NCBI RefSeq assembly: GCF_001886715.1
Contig: NZ_CP018082.1
Location: 1,426,001 to 1,490,000, forward strand
From: Nocardia mangyaensis
Lineage (GTDB): Bacteria; Actinomycetota; Actinomycetes; Mycobacteriales; Mycobacteriaceae
Reading direction: 5' to 3'
DNA length: 64,000 bases
Numbering within the stretch: position 1 is the stretch's first letter; each line of letters opens with the position of its first letter. Position numbers and translations under genes: made by a program. Shown here piece after piece: positions 18,929 through 28,462 of this stretch. The notes beneath the pieces are model-generated. The model made no database searches and was not told the origin of the DNA. It worked only from the letters and a program-made list of their open reading frames with translations.

Positions 18929-19966
18929 ATGACTACACGACGTGGCGTAGCCATCGGCTGCGGCGGCACCCTGGGTTTCGCCTGGACCGCTGTCGCCCTC
19001 GATGCCGTCGAACGCGCCCTCGGCTGGGACCTGCGCACGGCCGAGGTCCTGGTCGGCACCTCCGCCGGAGCCGAACTCGTCGGCGCGCTCGGCTCCGGTC
19101 GCAGCCCGGCCGACCTCCTCGCCGCCCTCGACGGCGCACCGGGCGCCGACCCCGTCCTGGCCCGTCATGTGTCGGTCGACCCGGGCAAGATCCCTCCGCT
19201 GCCCGGCATCGGACTGCCGGGACTCGGCCTGATCGGCGCCGGTGTGCGCGCTGTCTCTGCTTACACCGCGCTGGCCGGATTCCTCCCGCGCGGTCGCGGC
19301 GACGCGAGTTGGCTGCGCGAATACGGCGCGGCCATCGCCCCGAACGGCTGGGTCGATCACCCCAATACCTGGTTGGTCGCCGCCGATGCGGCCACGGGCA
19401 AGCGAGTCGCCTTCGGCGCGAACCCGCCGCTCCACGCCGGCGCCACGGCGGATGACATCGGCGCAAAGGCTGCCACGGCAGGCGGTGGTGCGGTGGTCGG
19501 GTCACCGGCCCCGGGTACGCCTGCGGTCGACCTCGGCGAGGCGATCGCCGCGTCGTGGGCGATCCCCGGTTGGTTCCCGCCGGTGCGGATCGGTGGACGC
19601 GGCTACCTCGACGGCGGTGCGGTGTCGTCGGTGTCAGCGGATCTGCTGGTGTCGCTGGCGCTGGACGAAGTGGTGATCGTGGCGCCGATGACCTCCGAAG
19701 GTGGTGCACCGGCGACGGGTCTGAACCGGGTCGAACGACTGCTTCGTGCGCAGATGACCCGCGGGCTCGATCGCGAGGTGGCGCTGTTGCGCGCGGCGGG
19801 CACGCGAGTGATCCGGGTCGAGCCGGGCCAGGAAGATCTCGCCGCGATGGGACCGAACTTCATGGATTTCGCCCGTCGGGCAAGCACACTCGCCACTGCC
19901 CGGCGGACCGCGCCCCGTCGTGTCGCGGCCGCGATTCGCGTATCGAACGAAGGAGAGAACAGATGA
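18929..19966 (+). CDS. Patatin-like phospholipase
   Basis: The 345-residue protein has the patatin catalytic set: glycine-rich oxyanion run GCGGTLGF (about 11-18), nucleophile elbow GTSAG with the active Ser, and the dyad Asp in YLDGGA. It is probably a cytoplasmic lipid acyl hydrolase. It starts the operon patatin-BVMO-(small ORF)-SDR and overlaps the monooxygenase by ATGA. Similar lipase/monooxygenase/dehydrogenase sets occur in the mymA region of mycobacteria, where they act on fatty acids of the envelope. An alternative start 90 bp upstream lies inside the divergent repressor and is rejected. Confidence 0.85.
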   Translation: MTTRRGVAIGCGGTLGFAWTAVALDAVERALGWDLRTAEVLVGTSAGAELVGALGSGRSPADLLAALDGAPGADPVLARHVSVDPGKIPPLPGIGLPGLGLIGAGVRAVSAYTALAGFLPRGRGDASWLREYGAAIAPNGWVDHPNTWLVAADAATGKRVAFGANPPLHAGATADDIGAKAATAGGGAVVGSPAPGTPAVDLGEAIAASWAIPGWFPPVRIGGRGYLDGGAVSSVSADLLVSLALDEVVIVAPMTSEGGAPATGLNRVERLLRAQMTRGLDREVALLRAAGTRVIRVEPGQEDLAAMGPNFMDFARRASTLATARRTAPRRVAAAIRVSNEGENR

Positions 19967-21441
19967 GCCCGCAGCACGAGGTGGTCGTGATCGGAGCCGG
20001 GATCTCCGGCATCTGCGCCGCGATCCAACTGGCCGAGGCCGGCGTCGACGACGTCGTGCTGGTGGACAAGGCGGACACCTTCGGCGGCACCTGGCGCGCC
20101 AACACCTATCCGGGTTGCGCCTGTGATGTGCCGTCGGGTCTGTACTCGTTCTCCTTCGCCCCGAACAGCGAGTGGTCGCGCCTGTTCGCGACCCAGCCCG
20201 AGATCCTCGACTACGTCGACCGGGTGGCTCGCGAGCACGGGCTCGCCGAACGCACCCGCTTCGGCGTCGAGGTCACCGGCGCGCGCTGGGACGACGACGC
20301 CCGCCGGTGGCGGCTCGACACCAGCGACGGTGAGCTGACCGCCCGTTTCGTGGTCTCGGCCGCGGGCCCGTGGAACGAACCACGCTTCCCCGACATCCCC
20401 GGCCTGGCCGAGTTCCCCGGCGAGGTGTTCCATTCCGCGCGCTGGAACCACGACTACGACCTGCGCGGCAAGCGCGTCGCCGTGGTCGGCACGGGCGCCT
20501 CGGCGGTGCAGTTCGTGCCGGAGATCCAGCGTGAGGTCGCCGCGCTGCATCTGTTCCAGCGCACCGCGCAGTGGGTGCTGCCGAAACCCGACCACCCCGT
20601 GCCTGGCGTCGAGAAGCGGGTGATGCGCCGACTCCCGTTCGCGCACAAGGCATTGCGATCGGTGGAGTACGCGTTGATGGAGGGTCTCGGTGTCGCGTTC
20701 CGCAATCCGCGACCGCTCATGCAGGCGGTGCAGACGGTCGGTTCTGCCTACCTGCGCGCGGTCGTCCGAGATCCGACGCTGCGCGCCAAGCTGACTCCGG
20801 ACTACTTGCTCGGCTGCAAGCGGATCCTGTTCTCCAACAGCTATCTCCAGTCGCTCACCAAGCCCAACGTGGCGGTGCACGCCACCGCGGTCAGCGAGTT
20901 CCGCGGCAATACCGTGCTCGGCGCCGACGGGTCCGCCGCCGAGGTCGATGCCGTCATCCTCGGCACCGGCTTCCACATCCTCGACACTCCGCTGGCCGAC
21001 ATCGTGCGCGGCGCCGATGGCCGGACCATGGCGCAGCATTGGCAGGGCTCACCCGAGGCCTACCTGGGCACCGTCACCACCGGGTTCCCGAACGCGTTCA
21101 CCGTGCTCGGCCCCAGCCTCGGCACCGGCCATTCCTCGGCCTTCGCGATTCTGGAGGCGCAGGTGGCCTACCTGGTGTCGGCGATCGCGAGCGCCCGCCG
21201 CGAGAGCTGGGCGGTGCTCGACGTGCGATCGCAGGTGCAGGCCGGCTACGTCGACCAGGTGCAGGACGCGCTGGCCGGGACCGTCTACAACGCGGGCGGC
21301 TGCCAGAGCTACTACCTGGATGCCAACGGCCGCAACAGTTTCAGCTGGCCCTGGTCGACGGGGGAGTTGACCCGCCGGGTGAGCGCTTTCGACCCCGCCG
21401 ACTTCACCATCACCCACGACGACGTCGCGATCCCGGCATGA
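19963..21441 (+). CDS. Flavin-containing Baeyer-Villiger-type monooxygenase
   Basis: The ATG overlaps the patatin stop by 4 bp and has AAGGAG upstream. The 492-residue protein has FAD-binding GAGISG, the FGGTWRANTYPG loop, the Baeyer-Villiger fingerprint F-P-G-E-V-F-H-S-A-R-W, and NADPH-binding GTGASA. It should insert oxygen next to a ketone to give an ester or lactone, which the patatin esterase or others could open. CDVPS and the C-terminal WPWSTGEL are also typical. It is cytoplasmic. Substrate is unknown; a long-chain or cyclic ketone is likely. Confidence 0.92.
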   Translation: MSPQHEVVVIGAGISGICAAIQLAEAGVDDVVLVDKADTFGGTWRANTYPGCACDVPSGLYSFSFAPNSEWSRLFATQPEILDYVDRVAREHGLAERTRFGVEVTGARWDDDARRWRLDTSDGELTARFVVSAAGPWNEPRFPDIPGLAEFPGEVFHSARWNHDYDLRGKRVAVVGTGASAVQFVPEIQREVAALHLFQRTAQWVLPKPDHPVPGVEKRVMRRLPFAHKALRSVEYALMEGLGVAFRNPRPLMQAVQTVGSAYLRAVVRDPTLRAKLTPDYLLGCKRILFSNSYLQSLTKPNVAVHATAVSEFRGNTVLGADGSAAEVDAVILGTGFHILDTPLADIVRGADGRTMAQHWQGSPEAYLGTVTTGFPNAFTVLGPSLGTGHSSAFAILEAQVAYLVSAIASARRESWAVLDVRSQVQAGYVDQVQDALAGTVYNAGGCQSYYLDANGRNSFSWPWSTGELTRRVSAFDPADFTITHDDVAIPA

Positions 21442-21530
21442 GTGACAGACAACCCGAAACCGCTCCCGAGCGGGTCCGCGAGACGACCACCCGCGCGCCC
21501 GAGCGAACCCAGCGAAAGGACACAGCATGA
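21438..21530 (+). CDS. Candidate 30-codon ORF coupled by ATGA at both ends
   Basis: The frame opens at ATG 21438, overlapping the monooxygenase stop (ATGA), and closes at TGA 21530, overlapping the reductase ATG (ATGA). It encodes 30 residues, MSDRQPETAPERV followed by an Arg/Thr-rich tail. It is hydrophilic, with 6 Arg and 5 Glu, and has no recognised motif. There is no good ribosome site of its own. It may serve to carry ribosomes from one gene to the next, be a real micropeptide, or be chance. Confidence 0.4.
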   Translation: MSDRQPETAPERVRETTTRAPERTQRKDTA

Positions 21531-22363
21531 GCTACCCGAGGATCGATCTCGACGGTGCGCTGATCGCCATCACCGGCGCCGCCCGCGGCATCGGCCTGGC
21601 CACCGCGCGAGCCTTCGTCGAGGCGGGTGCGCATGTCGCCCTCGGTGACCTCGACGAGTCGCTGGCCGTGCAGGCTGCCGCCGAACTCGGAGACCGCGCT
21701 GTCGGCCACGTTCTCGACGTCACCGACAAGGCTTCCTACGCGGCGTTTCTCGACGCGGCCGCCCGGTGGCGCGGCCGCCCGCTCGACGTGCTGGTCAACA
21801 ACGCGGGCGTGATGCCCAACGGCCCGTTCCTCGACCAGCCCGACCGGATCGACCAGCTCACCATGGACGTCAACGTCTATGGCGTCATCCACGGCATGCG
21901 ACTGGCCCTGCCCGGCATGGTCGAGCGCGGTTACGGACACGTCGTGAACGTCGCCTCGCTGGCGGGCAAATTCCCGCTCAAGGGGCTGGCGGTCTACAAC
22001 GCGAGCAAGTTCGCCGTGGTCGGGCTGACCGCGGCGACCCGGCTCGAGCTCGACACCACCGGGGTCAGCCTGAGCGCGGTGCTGCCCTCGGCGGTGCACA
22101 CCGAGCTCAGCTCCGGCATCGACTACGGCATCCTGCCCGCCGTCGAACCCGAGGACATCGCCGCCGCGGTGGTGCGCACGGTCAAGACCCGAGCCGCCGA
22201 AACCGCCGTACCCGGCTATGTCGGGCTGGCGGCCAACGCCTCCGGACTGGTGCCGGAGACGGTGATGCGCCTGCTGCGCAAGGCAGCGCACGACGACGCG
22301 GCGATCACCCGCGTCGACGACGATGTCCGCCGCGTCTACCTGGACCGTATCGAAAAGCAGTGA
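21527..22363 (+). CDS. Short-chain dehydrogenase/reductase of the monooxygenase operon
   Basis: AAAGGA precedes the ATG at 21527. The 278-residue classical SDR has nucleotide-binding TGAARGIG, NNAG, catalytic Ser in NVASLAG and YNASK. An extended C-terminus of about 30 residues follows. It should interconvert an alcohol and ketone, giving the ketone substrate of the upstream Baeyer-Villiger enzyme. Similar SDRs partner monooxygenases in mycobacterial mymA-type clusters (sadH position). The gene ends the operon. Confidence 0.88.
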   Translation: MSYPRIDLDGALIAITGAARGIGLATARAFVEAGAHVALGDLDESLAVQAAAELGDRAVGHVLDVTDKASYAAFLDAAARWRGRPLDVLVNNAGVMPNGPFLDQPDRIDQLTMDVNVYGVIHGMRLALPGMVERGYGHVVNVASLAGKFPLKGLAVYNASKFAVVGLTAATRLELDTTGVSLSAVLPSAVHTELSSGIDYGILPAVEPEDIAAAVVRTVKTRAAETAVPGYVGLAANASGLVPETVMRLLRKAAHDDAAITRVDDDVRRVYLDRIEKQ

Positions 22364-22645
22364 ACGCCCGCCGATCGCGAGCGCCGTTGTCACGAAGATG
22401 AATCCGCGACCGCGGGGCCATGGTGGCACTGATGGTGGCCCGGGACAGTGGCGCTGGTCGCTGCCCAGCCACGGCCTGGCCACCGTGACGCCACCTGCGG
22501 CTGGGCCTCGCTATACCCGGGCACGCCCGAGACGCCGCGCTCTTGAACTGGACCAGTGATCACCAGGCGGTGGTGGTGTTGCTTCTCGGCCGTTGCTTGC
22601 GTGAGTGCCTGGTGATCAGCCGTCCATTGCCGCGGAGTGTGCGGG
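22364..22645. other. Non-coding gap carrying hairpin repeat copy 1
   Basis: This 282-bp gap separates the convergent SDR and clpP operons. It contains no plausible gene. Its right half holds the first copy of the 62-bp hairpin repeat listed separately. Confidence 0.5.
22557..22618. repeat. 62-bp hairpin repeat, copy 1 (left of the clpP pair)
   Basis: Arms TGATCACCAGGC (22557-22568) and GCCTGGTGATCA (22607-22618) are perfect inverted repeats around a 38-nt loop. The loop shares TCGGCCG-n-TGCT with copy 2 at the same spacing, and GGACC precedes both copies by 2 bp. It may also terminate one of the convergent operons. The pair of copies brackets the accessory clpP genes. Confidence 0.7.
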
Positions 22646-23236
22646 TTACTCGCGTTCGTGGAGAACCTGGTCGACGAGGCCGTAGTCGAGGGCGGTGTCG
22701 GCGGTGAACACGCGGTCGCGGTCGGTGTCGCGGCGCAGGGTTTCCGGGGTCTGGCCGGTGTGCTTGGACAGGATCGCTTCGATGGCGGCGCGCATGCGGA
22801 CGATTTCGTCGGCCTGGAGGATCAGGTCGGGGATGGTGCCCTGGCCGCGAGTTGCCGGCTGGTGCAGGACGATTCGGGTATGAGGAAGCATGGCGCGGTG
22901 GCCGGGGGTGCCGCCGGCGAGGAGGACGGCGCCGACGGCGATGGCCTGGCCGACGCAGGTGGTGTGGACGGGGGCCTTGATGAAGCGCATCGTGTCGTAG
23001 ACGGCGAGCATGGCGGACAGGTCGCCGCCCTCGCAGTTGATGTAGAGGCTGATGGCCTGGCCGGGGCTGTCGGATTCGAGGTGTAGCAGTTGCGCGATGA
23101 GCGCGTTGGCCACCCCGGAGTCGATCGGTGTGCCCAGGTAGACGATGCGTTCGCTCAGCAGGTGCGAGTAGATGTCAGTGATCCGCTCACCACCGCGATG
23201 CTGGGACACGACGTTGGGAATCGTGTAGCTGGTCAT
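22646..23236 (-). CDS. ClpP-family protein lacking the catalytic serine (ClpR-like)
   Basis: The 196-residue protein is clearly of the ClpP fold, with IVYLGTPID, HTTCVGQA, LPHTRIVLHQPA and YGLVD. The active-site serine, which follows GQAA in paralogues, is Ala100 (GQAIAVG). The oxyanion loop NSPGGSV is NCEGGDL. His125 and Asp174 of the triad remain. It should assemble but not cleave, like cyanobacterial and plastid ClpR, and so shape the ring of its catalytic partner. The ATG overlaps the partner's stop by ATGA, so the two are made in step. The altered residues are supported by readable codons, not a frameshift. Confidence 0.9.
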   Translation of the reverse strand: MTSYTIPNVVSQHRGGERITDIYSHLLSERIVYLGTPIDSGVANALIAQLLHLESDSPGQAISLYINCEGGDLSAMLAVYDTMRFIKAPVHTTCVGQAIAVGAVLLAGGTPGHRAMLPHTRIVLHQPATRGQGTIPDLILQADEIVRMRAAIEAILSKHTGQTPETLRRDTDRDRVFTADTALDYGLVDQVLHERE

Positions 23237-23895
23237 GGGGTTTCCGCCTCTCCGCGCTCTGTGTTCCGTGATCGGTGGGTTCCGGAGGTGTTCATGCCGA
23301 TGCCGATGCGATGACGGTTCGGCACCACCTGGTCGAAGGATTCGACGATGTGGTCGATGAACCCGTACTCGAGTGCCTGGGTCGCGGTGAACCAGCGGTC
23401 GTGCAGCGAGTCCTCGTAGACGCGGTCGAAGGGCTGGCCGGTGTCTGCGGCGATCAGGCCGAGCACGGTGTCGACGGTGTAGCGCAGATCGTCGGCCTGC
23501 ACCTCGACCTCCACCGCGCTGCCGCCGATCCCCGCCGAACCCTGGTGCATGAGGATGCGCGCGTGCGGCAGGGCGAACCGGCGGCCCGGTGTACCGGAAG
23601 AGAGCAGGAATTGCCCAGCGCTGCAAGCCAATCCGAGTGCGAGAGTGGAGACCTCGCACGGGACGAGGCGCATCACGTCGCGGATCGCCAGCATGGAGGG
23701 CACCGAGCCGCCGGGGGAGTGGATCCACAGCGAGACCGGCGCCTCGGGACTCTGCGCGGCCAGGGTCAGCAGCTGGGTGATGAGCAGCGTGCCGTTGTCG
23801 TCGTCGAGCGCCCCGTCCAGCACGAGGATCCGGCGAGCGAACAGCTGCTCCCGCGCCCGCCAGCTGAACATCGGAGTCTTGTCGTCGTGTGCCAT
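23233..23895 (-). CDS. Accessory catalytic ClpP protease subunit
   Basis: The 220-residue protein keeps Ser92 (GLACSAGQF), His117 (LMHQGSAG) and Asp166 (HDRWF), the complete triad, plus the HSPGGSV oxyanion loop. It resembles the ClpP1-type sequence at 47.8 kb. It lacks an obvious propeptide and has a C-terminal tail of about 30 residues (MNTSGTHRSRNT region) not seen in the housekeeping copies. Start at ATG 23895, with GGTGGAG close upstream; a GTG 27 bp earlier is possible. With the downstream serine-less subunit it forms an operon comparable to clpP3-clpP4 of Streptomyces. No Clp ATPase is adjacent, so it must borrow ClpX or ClpC. Confidence 0.9.
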   Translation of the reverse strand: MAHDDKTPMFSWRAREQLFARRILVLDGALDDDNGTLLITQLLTLAAQSPEAPVSLWIHSPGGSVPSMLAIRDVMRLVPCEVSTLALGLACSAGQFLLSSGTPGRRFALPHARILMHQGSAGIGGSAVEVEVQADDLRYTVDTVLGLIAADTGQPFDRVYEDSLHDRWFTATQALEYGFIDHIVESFDQVVPNRHRIGIGMNTSGTHRSRNTERGEAETP

Positions 23896-23930
23896 GGCTC
23901 CACCGTGCCCCGCGCACACCACGATTCGCC

Positions 23931-23966
23931 GCTCACACTGCTGTCAGCAGATCCGCTCACAGCAGA
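23931..23966. promoter_or_regulatory. PopR-box-like palindrome upstream of the clpP pair
   Basis: CTGCTGTCAGCAG (23938-23950) is a perfect odd-centred palindrome. With flanks it reads aCTGCT-3N-AGCAGA, matching 9 of 12 positions of the Streptomyces PopR box TCTGCC-3N-GGCAGA as I remember it. A further AGCAGA half-site follows at 23961-23966, and GCTCACA is repeated at 23931 and 23955. The site lies 43-55 bp upstream of the clpP start, right for an activator. Confidence 0.55.
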
Positions 23967-24053
23967 CCAGCCCCCGCCCCGCTATCCGGGCAGCCGTTCG
24001 GGCCCGGTGTCACCCGGCACAGCAGGAGCCCGCCGTGGCTCGGCTCGGACCGT

Positions 24054-24115
24054 TGATCACCAGGCTGCGATGGCGCAGGTAATCGGCCGATGCTCGCCTG
24101 GGAGCCGGGCGATCA
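24054..24115. repeat. 62-bp hairpin repeat, copy 2 (right of the clpP pair)
   Basis: TGATCACCAGGC (24054-24065) is identical to the left arm of copy 1. TCGGCCG-n-TGCT occurs at the same distance without gaps, and the right arm GCCGGGCGATCA (24104-24115) matches 10 of 12 positions. GGACC again lies 2 bp before the left arm. The two copies are direct repeats about 1.5 kb apart around the clpP operon. Confidence 0.65.
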
Positions 24116-24168
24116 ACGATTCCGTGGGGGCTTGCTGATGCGTCGGGGACGGCCGGGGCCGGGAATGC

Positions 24169-24200
24169 GGAGGCCCGGTGCGTGCACGCACCGGGCCTCC
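24169..24200. terminator. Perfect 14-bp-stem hairpin downstream of pepN
   Basis: GGAGGCCCGGTGCG and CGCACCGGGCCTCC pair perfectly around TGCA, 13 bp after the pepN stop (pepN is on the minus strand). No T-run follows, as is common in actinobacterial terminators. Confidence 0.7.
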
Positions 24201-24212
24201 GGGTCGGGTCGA

Positions 24213-26801
<2,589 letters not shown>

Positions 26802-27129
26802 AGATCTCCTTCGTCGTCGACGAACACGGCACGGTGGTTCGGCGTCCACAATGCCACTTGCCGCCGACACCCGCTCACGAGTTTCCCTCTACGCGGCCGC
26901 ACCCCGACCTGGTGACCGCCGATTGTGCGAGCCTACGGACGGAGCGTGCGCGCCTTCCCCGCCACGACGACGATGCGAGGGCCTGATCGGCCGGGCCGGC
27001 GACGGCCCCACCGTCCGATGTGACGGGCTCCGCTTCACGGTGACCAGGTGTGATTCGGCGGCCGGGCCGGTCGGTACAGTCCGTACATACTCAGTAGGTA
27101 CGCCCCACCCAGGATTCGGAGGCTCGACG
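26802..27129. promoter_or_regulatory. pepN-purC divergent promoter region
   Basis: This 328-bp gap carries both promoters. The pepN ribosome site AAGGAG is at 26806-26811 (minus strand). Towards purC, an AT-richer run TACAGTCCGTACATACTCAGTAGGTACG lies at about 27075-27102. GGAGG at 27118-27122 is the purC ribosome site. No gene is seen. Confidence 0.45.
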
Positions 27130-27966
27130 TTGAAGCATGTGCACGCCGGGAAAGTTCGTGACCTCTACGAGGACGGCGACACCCTGCTGCTCGTCGCGTC
27201 GGACCGGGTGTCGGTCTACGACGTGGTGCTGCCGACGCCGATCCCGGGCAAGGGCGCGCTGCTGACCCAGCTGTCGAACTGGTGGTTCGAGTACTTCACC
27301 GACATCCCCAACCATGTGGTGTCGGCGACCGAGGTGCCCGCGGAATTCGCCGGGCGCGGGATCCGGGTCAAGCCGCTGAAGATGCTGCAGGTCGAGTGCA
27401 TCGCGCGCGGCTACCTCACCGGCTCGGGACTGAAGGAATACGAGCGTTCGGGGACCGTGTCGGGTATCGCCCTGCCGCCGGGCCTGCGCGATGGTGACAA
27501 GCTGCCGGAGCCGATCTTCACCCCGTCGACCAAGGCCACCGAGGGGCACGACGAGGCGATCAGCTTCGCCGAGGTGGTGCGCCAGGAGGGTCGCGAGGTC
27601 GCCGAGAAGTTGCGTGATCTGACCCTCGAGATCTACTCGCGCGGTGCCGAGCACGCCGCGAAGGCGGGGGTGATCGTCGCCGACACCAAGGTCGAATTCG
27701 GGTGGGACGGTGACGTGCTCACCCTCGGCGACGAGGTGCTCACCTCCGACTCCTCGCGCTTCTGGCCCGCCGACGAGTGGGAGCCGGGCCGCGCGCAGCG
27801 CTCTTTCGACAAGCAGTTCGTGCGCGACTGGTCGACCTCCACCGGCTGGAACAAGGAATACCCGGGCCCGGAGATTCCCGCCGACGTCGTGGAGGCGACT
27901 CGGCGCAAGTACGAAGAGGCCTACGAGCGCATTACGGGCACGACCTGGGCCGGCGTCAAGGGCTGA
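27130..27966 (+). CDS. purC: SAICAR synthetase (purine biosynthesis)
   Basis: The only start that fits is TTG 27130, seven bases after GGAGG; the product of 278 residues opens with K-H-V-H-A-G-K-V-R-D-L-Y, as PurC proteins do. ATP-grasp-like motifs include ASDRVSVYDVVLP, PGKGALLTQLS, VECIARGYLTGSG, and the signature IFTPSTKATEGHDE with VADTKVEFG. It joins CAIR and aspartate to SAICAR in de novo purine synthesis. It is complete. Neither purB nor other pur genes are adjacent; in mycobacteria purC also lies elsewhere, so its place here is a lineage-specific arrangement. Confidence 0.95.
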   Translation: MKHVHAGKVRDLYEDGDTLLLVASDRVSVYDVVLPTPIPGKGALLTQLSNWWFEYFTDIPNHVVSATEVPAEFAGRGIRVKPLKMLQVECIARGYLTGSGLKEYERSGTVSGIALPPGLRDGDKLPEPIFTPSTKATEGHDEAISFAEVVRQEGREVAEKLRDLTLEIYSRGAEHAAKAGVIVADTKVEFGWDGDVLTLGDEVLTSDSSRFWPADEWEPGRAQRSFDKQFVRDWSTSTGWNKEYPGPEIPADVVEATRRKYEEAYERITGTTWAGVKG

Positions 27967-27974
27967 GCCCACGA

Positions 27975-27996
27975 GCGCCCGTCAATGGACGGGCGC
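27975..27996. terminator. Bidirectional hairpin between purC and the HxlR gene
   Basis: GCGCCCGTC and GACGGGCGC pair perfectly around AATG, 8 bp after the purC stop. The hairpin includes the last codons and stop of the convergent HxlR gene, so it can serve both. Confidence 0.6.
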
Positions 27997-28338
27997 CTCT
28001 ACACCTTTCACCGCGCAGATGTGGGTCATGTTGGCGCTGCCCCACGCGCCGAGTGTCTCGAGCGCCTCGTTCAGTGAGACGCCGAGTTCGGTGAGCGAGT
28101 ACTCCACCTTCGGTGGGACCTGCGCGTAGACCTCGCGGTGGATGACGCCGTCGTGCTCGAGCTCGCGGAGCTGCTGGATCAGCATCTTCTCGGTCACTCC
28201 CGGCACCAGCTGCTTGAGCTCGCCGAAGCGCTGCGTGCCGGTGGACAGGGCCCACAGGATCAGCGCCTTCCACTTGCCGCCGACGACATCGAGCGCGGCA
28301 TCGATGCCACAGGAGTACGGACGCTCTCGCTGCTTCAT
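27982..28338 (-). CDS. HxlR-family (MarR-like) redox-type regulator
   Basis: ATG 28338, with AAGG upstream, gives 118 residues. It has the HxlR core: YSCGIDAALDVVGGKWKALIL at the N-terminus with the conserved Cys10 and WK, then RFGELKQLVPGVTEKML and VHREVYAQVPPKVEYSLTELG. HxlR proteins bind as dimers and often sense electrophiles or quinones through that Cys. It is divergent from the NAD(P)-dependent oxidoreductase, its probable target. Confidence 0.88.
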   Translation of the reverse strand: MKQRERPYSCGIDAALDVVGGKWKALILWALSTGTQRFGELKQLVPGVTEKMLIQQLRELEHDGVIHREVYAQVPPKVEYSLTELGVSLNEALETLGAWGSANMTHICAVKGVEAPVH

Positions 28339-28462
28339 GGTCGCCTTACTTACTTTTCGGTGAGTATCCGACTTCATAGTCGGTACTTGTCAAGTGTAGT
28401 GCAACCGGCGAGTCTGGGAGAACGTTGCCGACCGGCGACGTGCGGTCGGAACAAGGGAAGCC
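28339..28462. promoter_or_regulatory. HxlR operator region with CCGACT/AGTCGG inverted repeat
   Basis: CCGACT-tcat-AGTCGG at 28368-28383 is a perfect inverted repeat with GTA and TAC outside it (GTAtCCGACT...AGTCGGTAC). It lies 30 bp upstream of the regulator start. TTACTTACTT at 28346-28355 and TACTTGTCAAGTGTAGT at 28384-28400 add AT-rich half-sites of the TACT-N-AGTA kind used by HxlR proteins. Confidence 0.5.
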
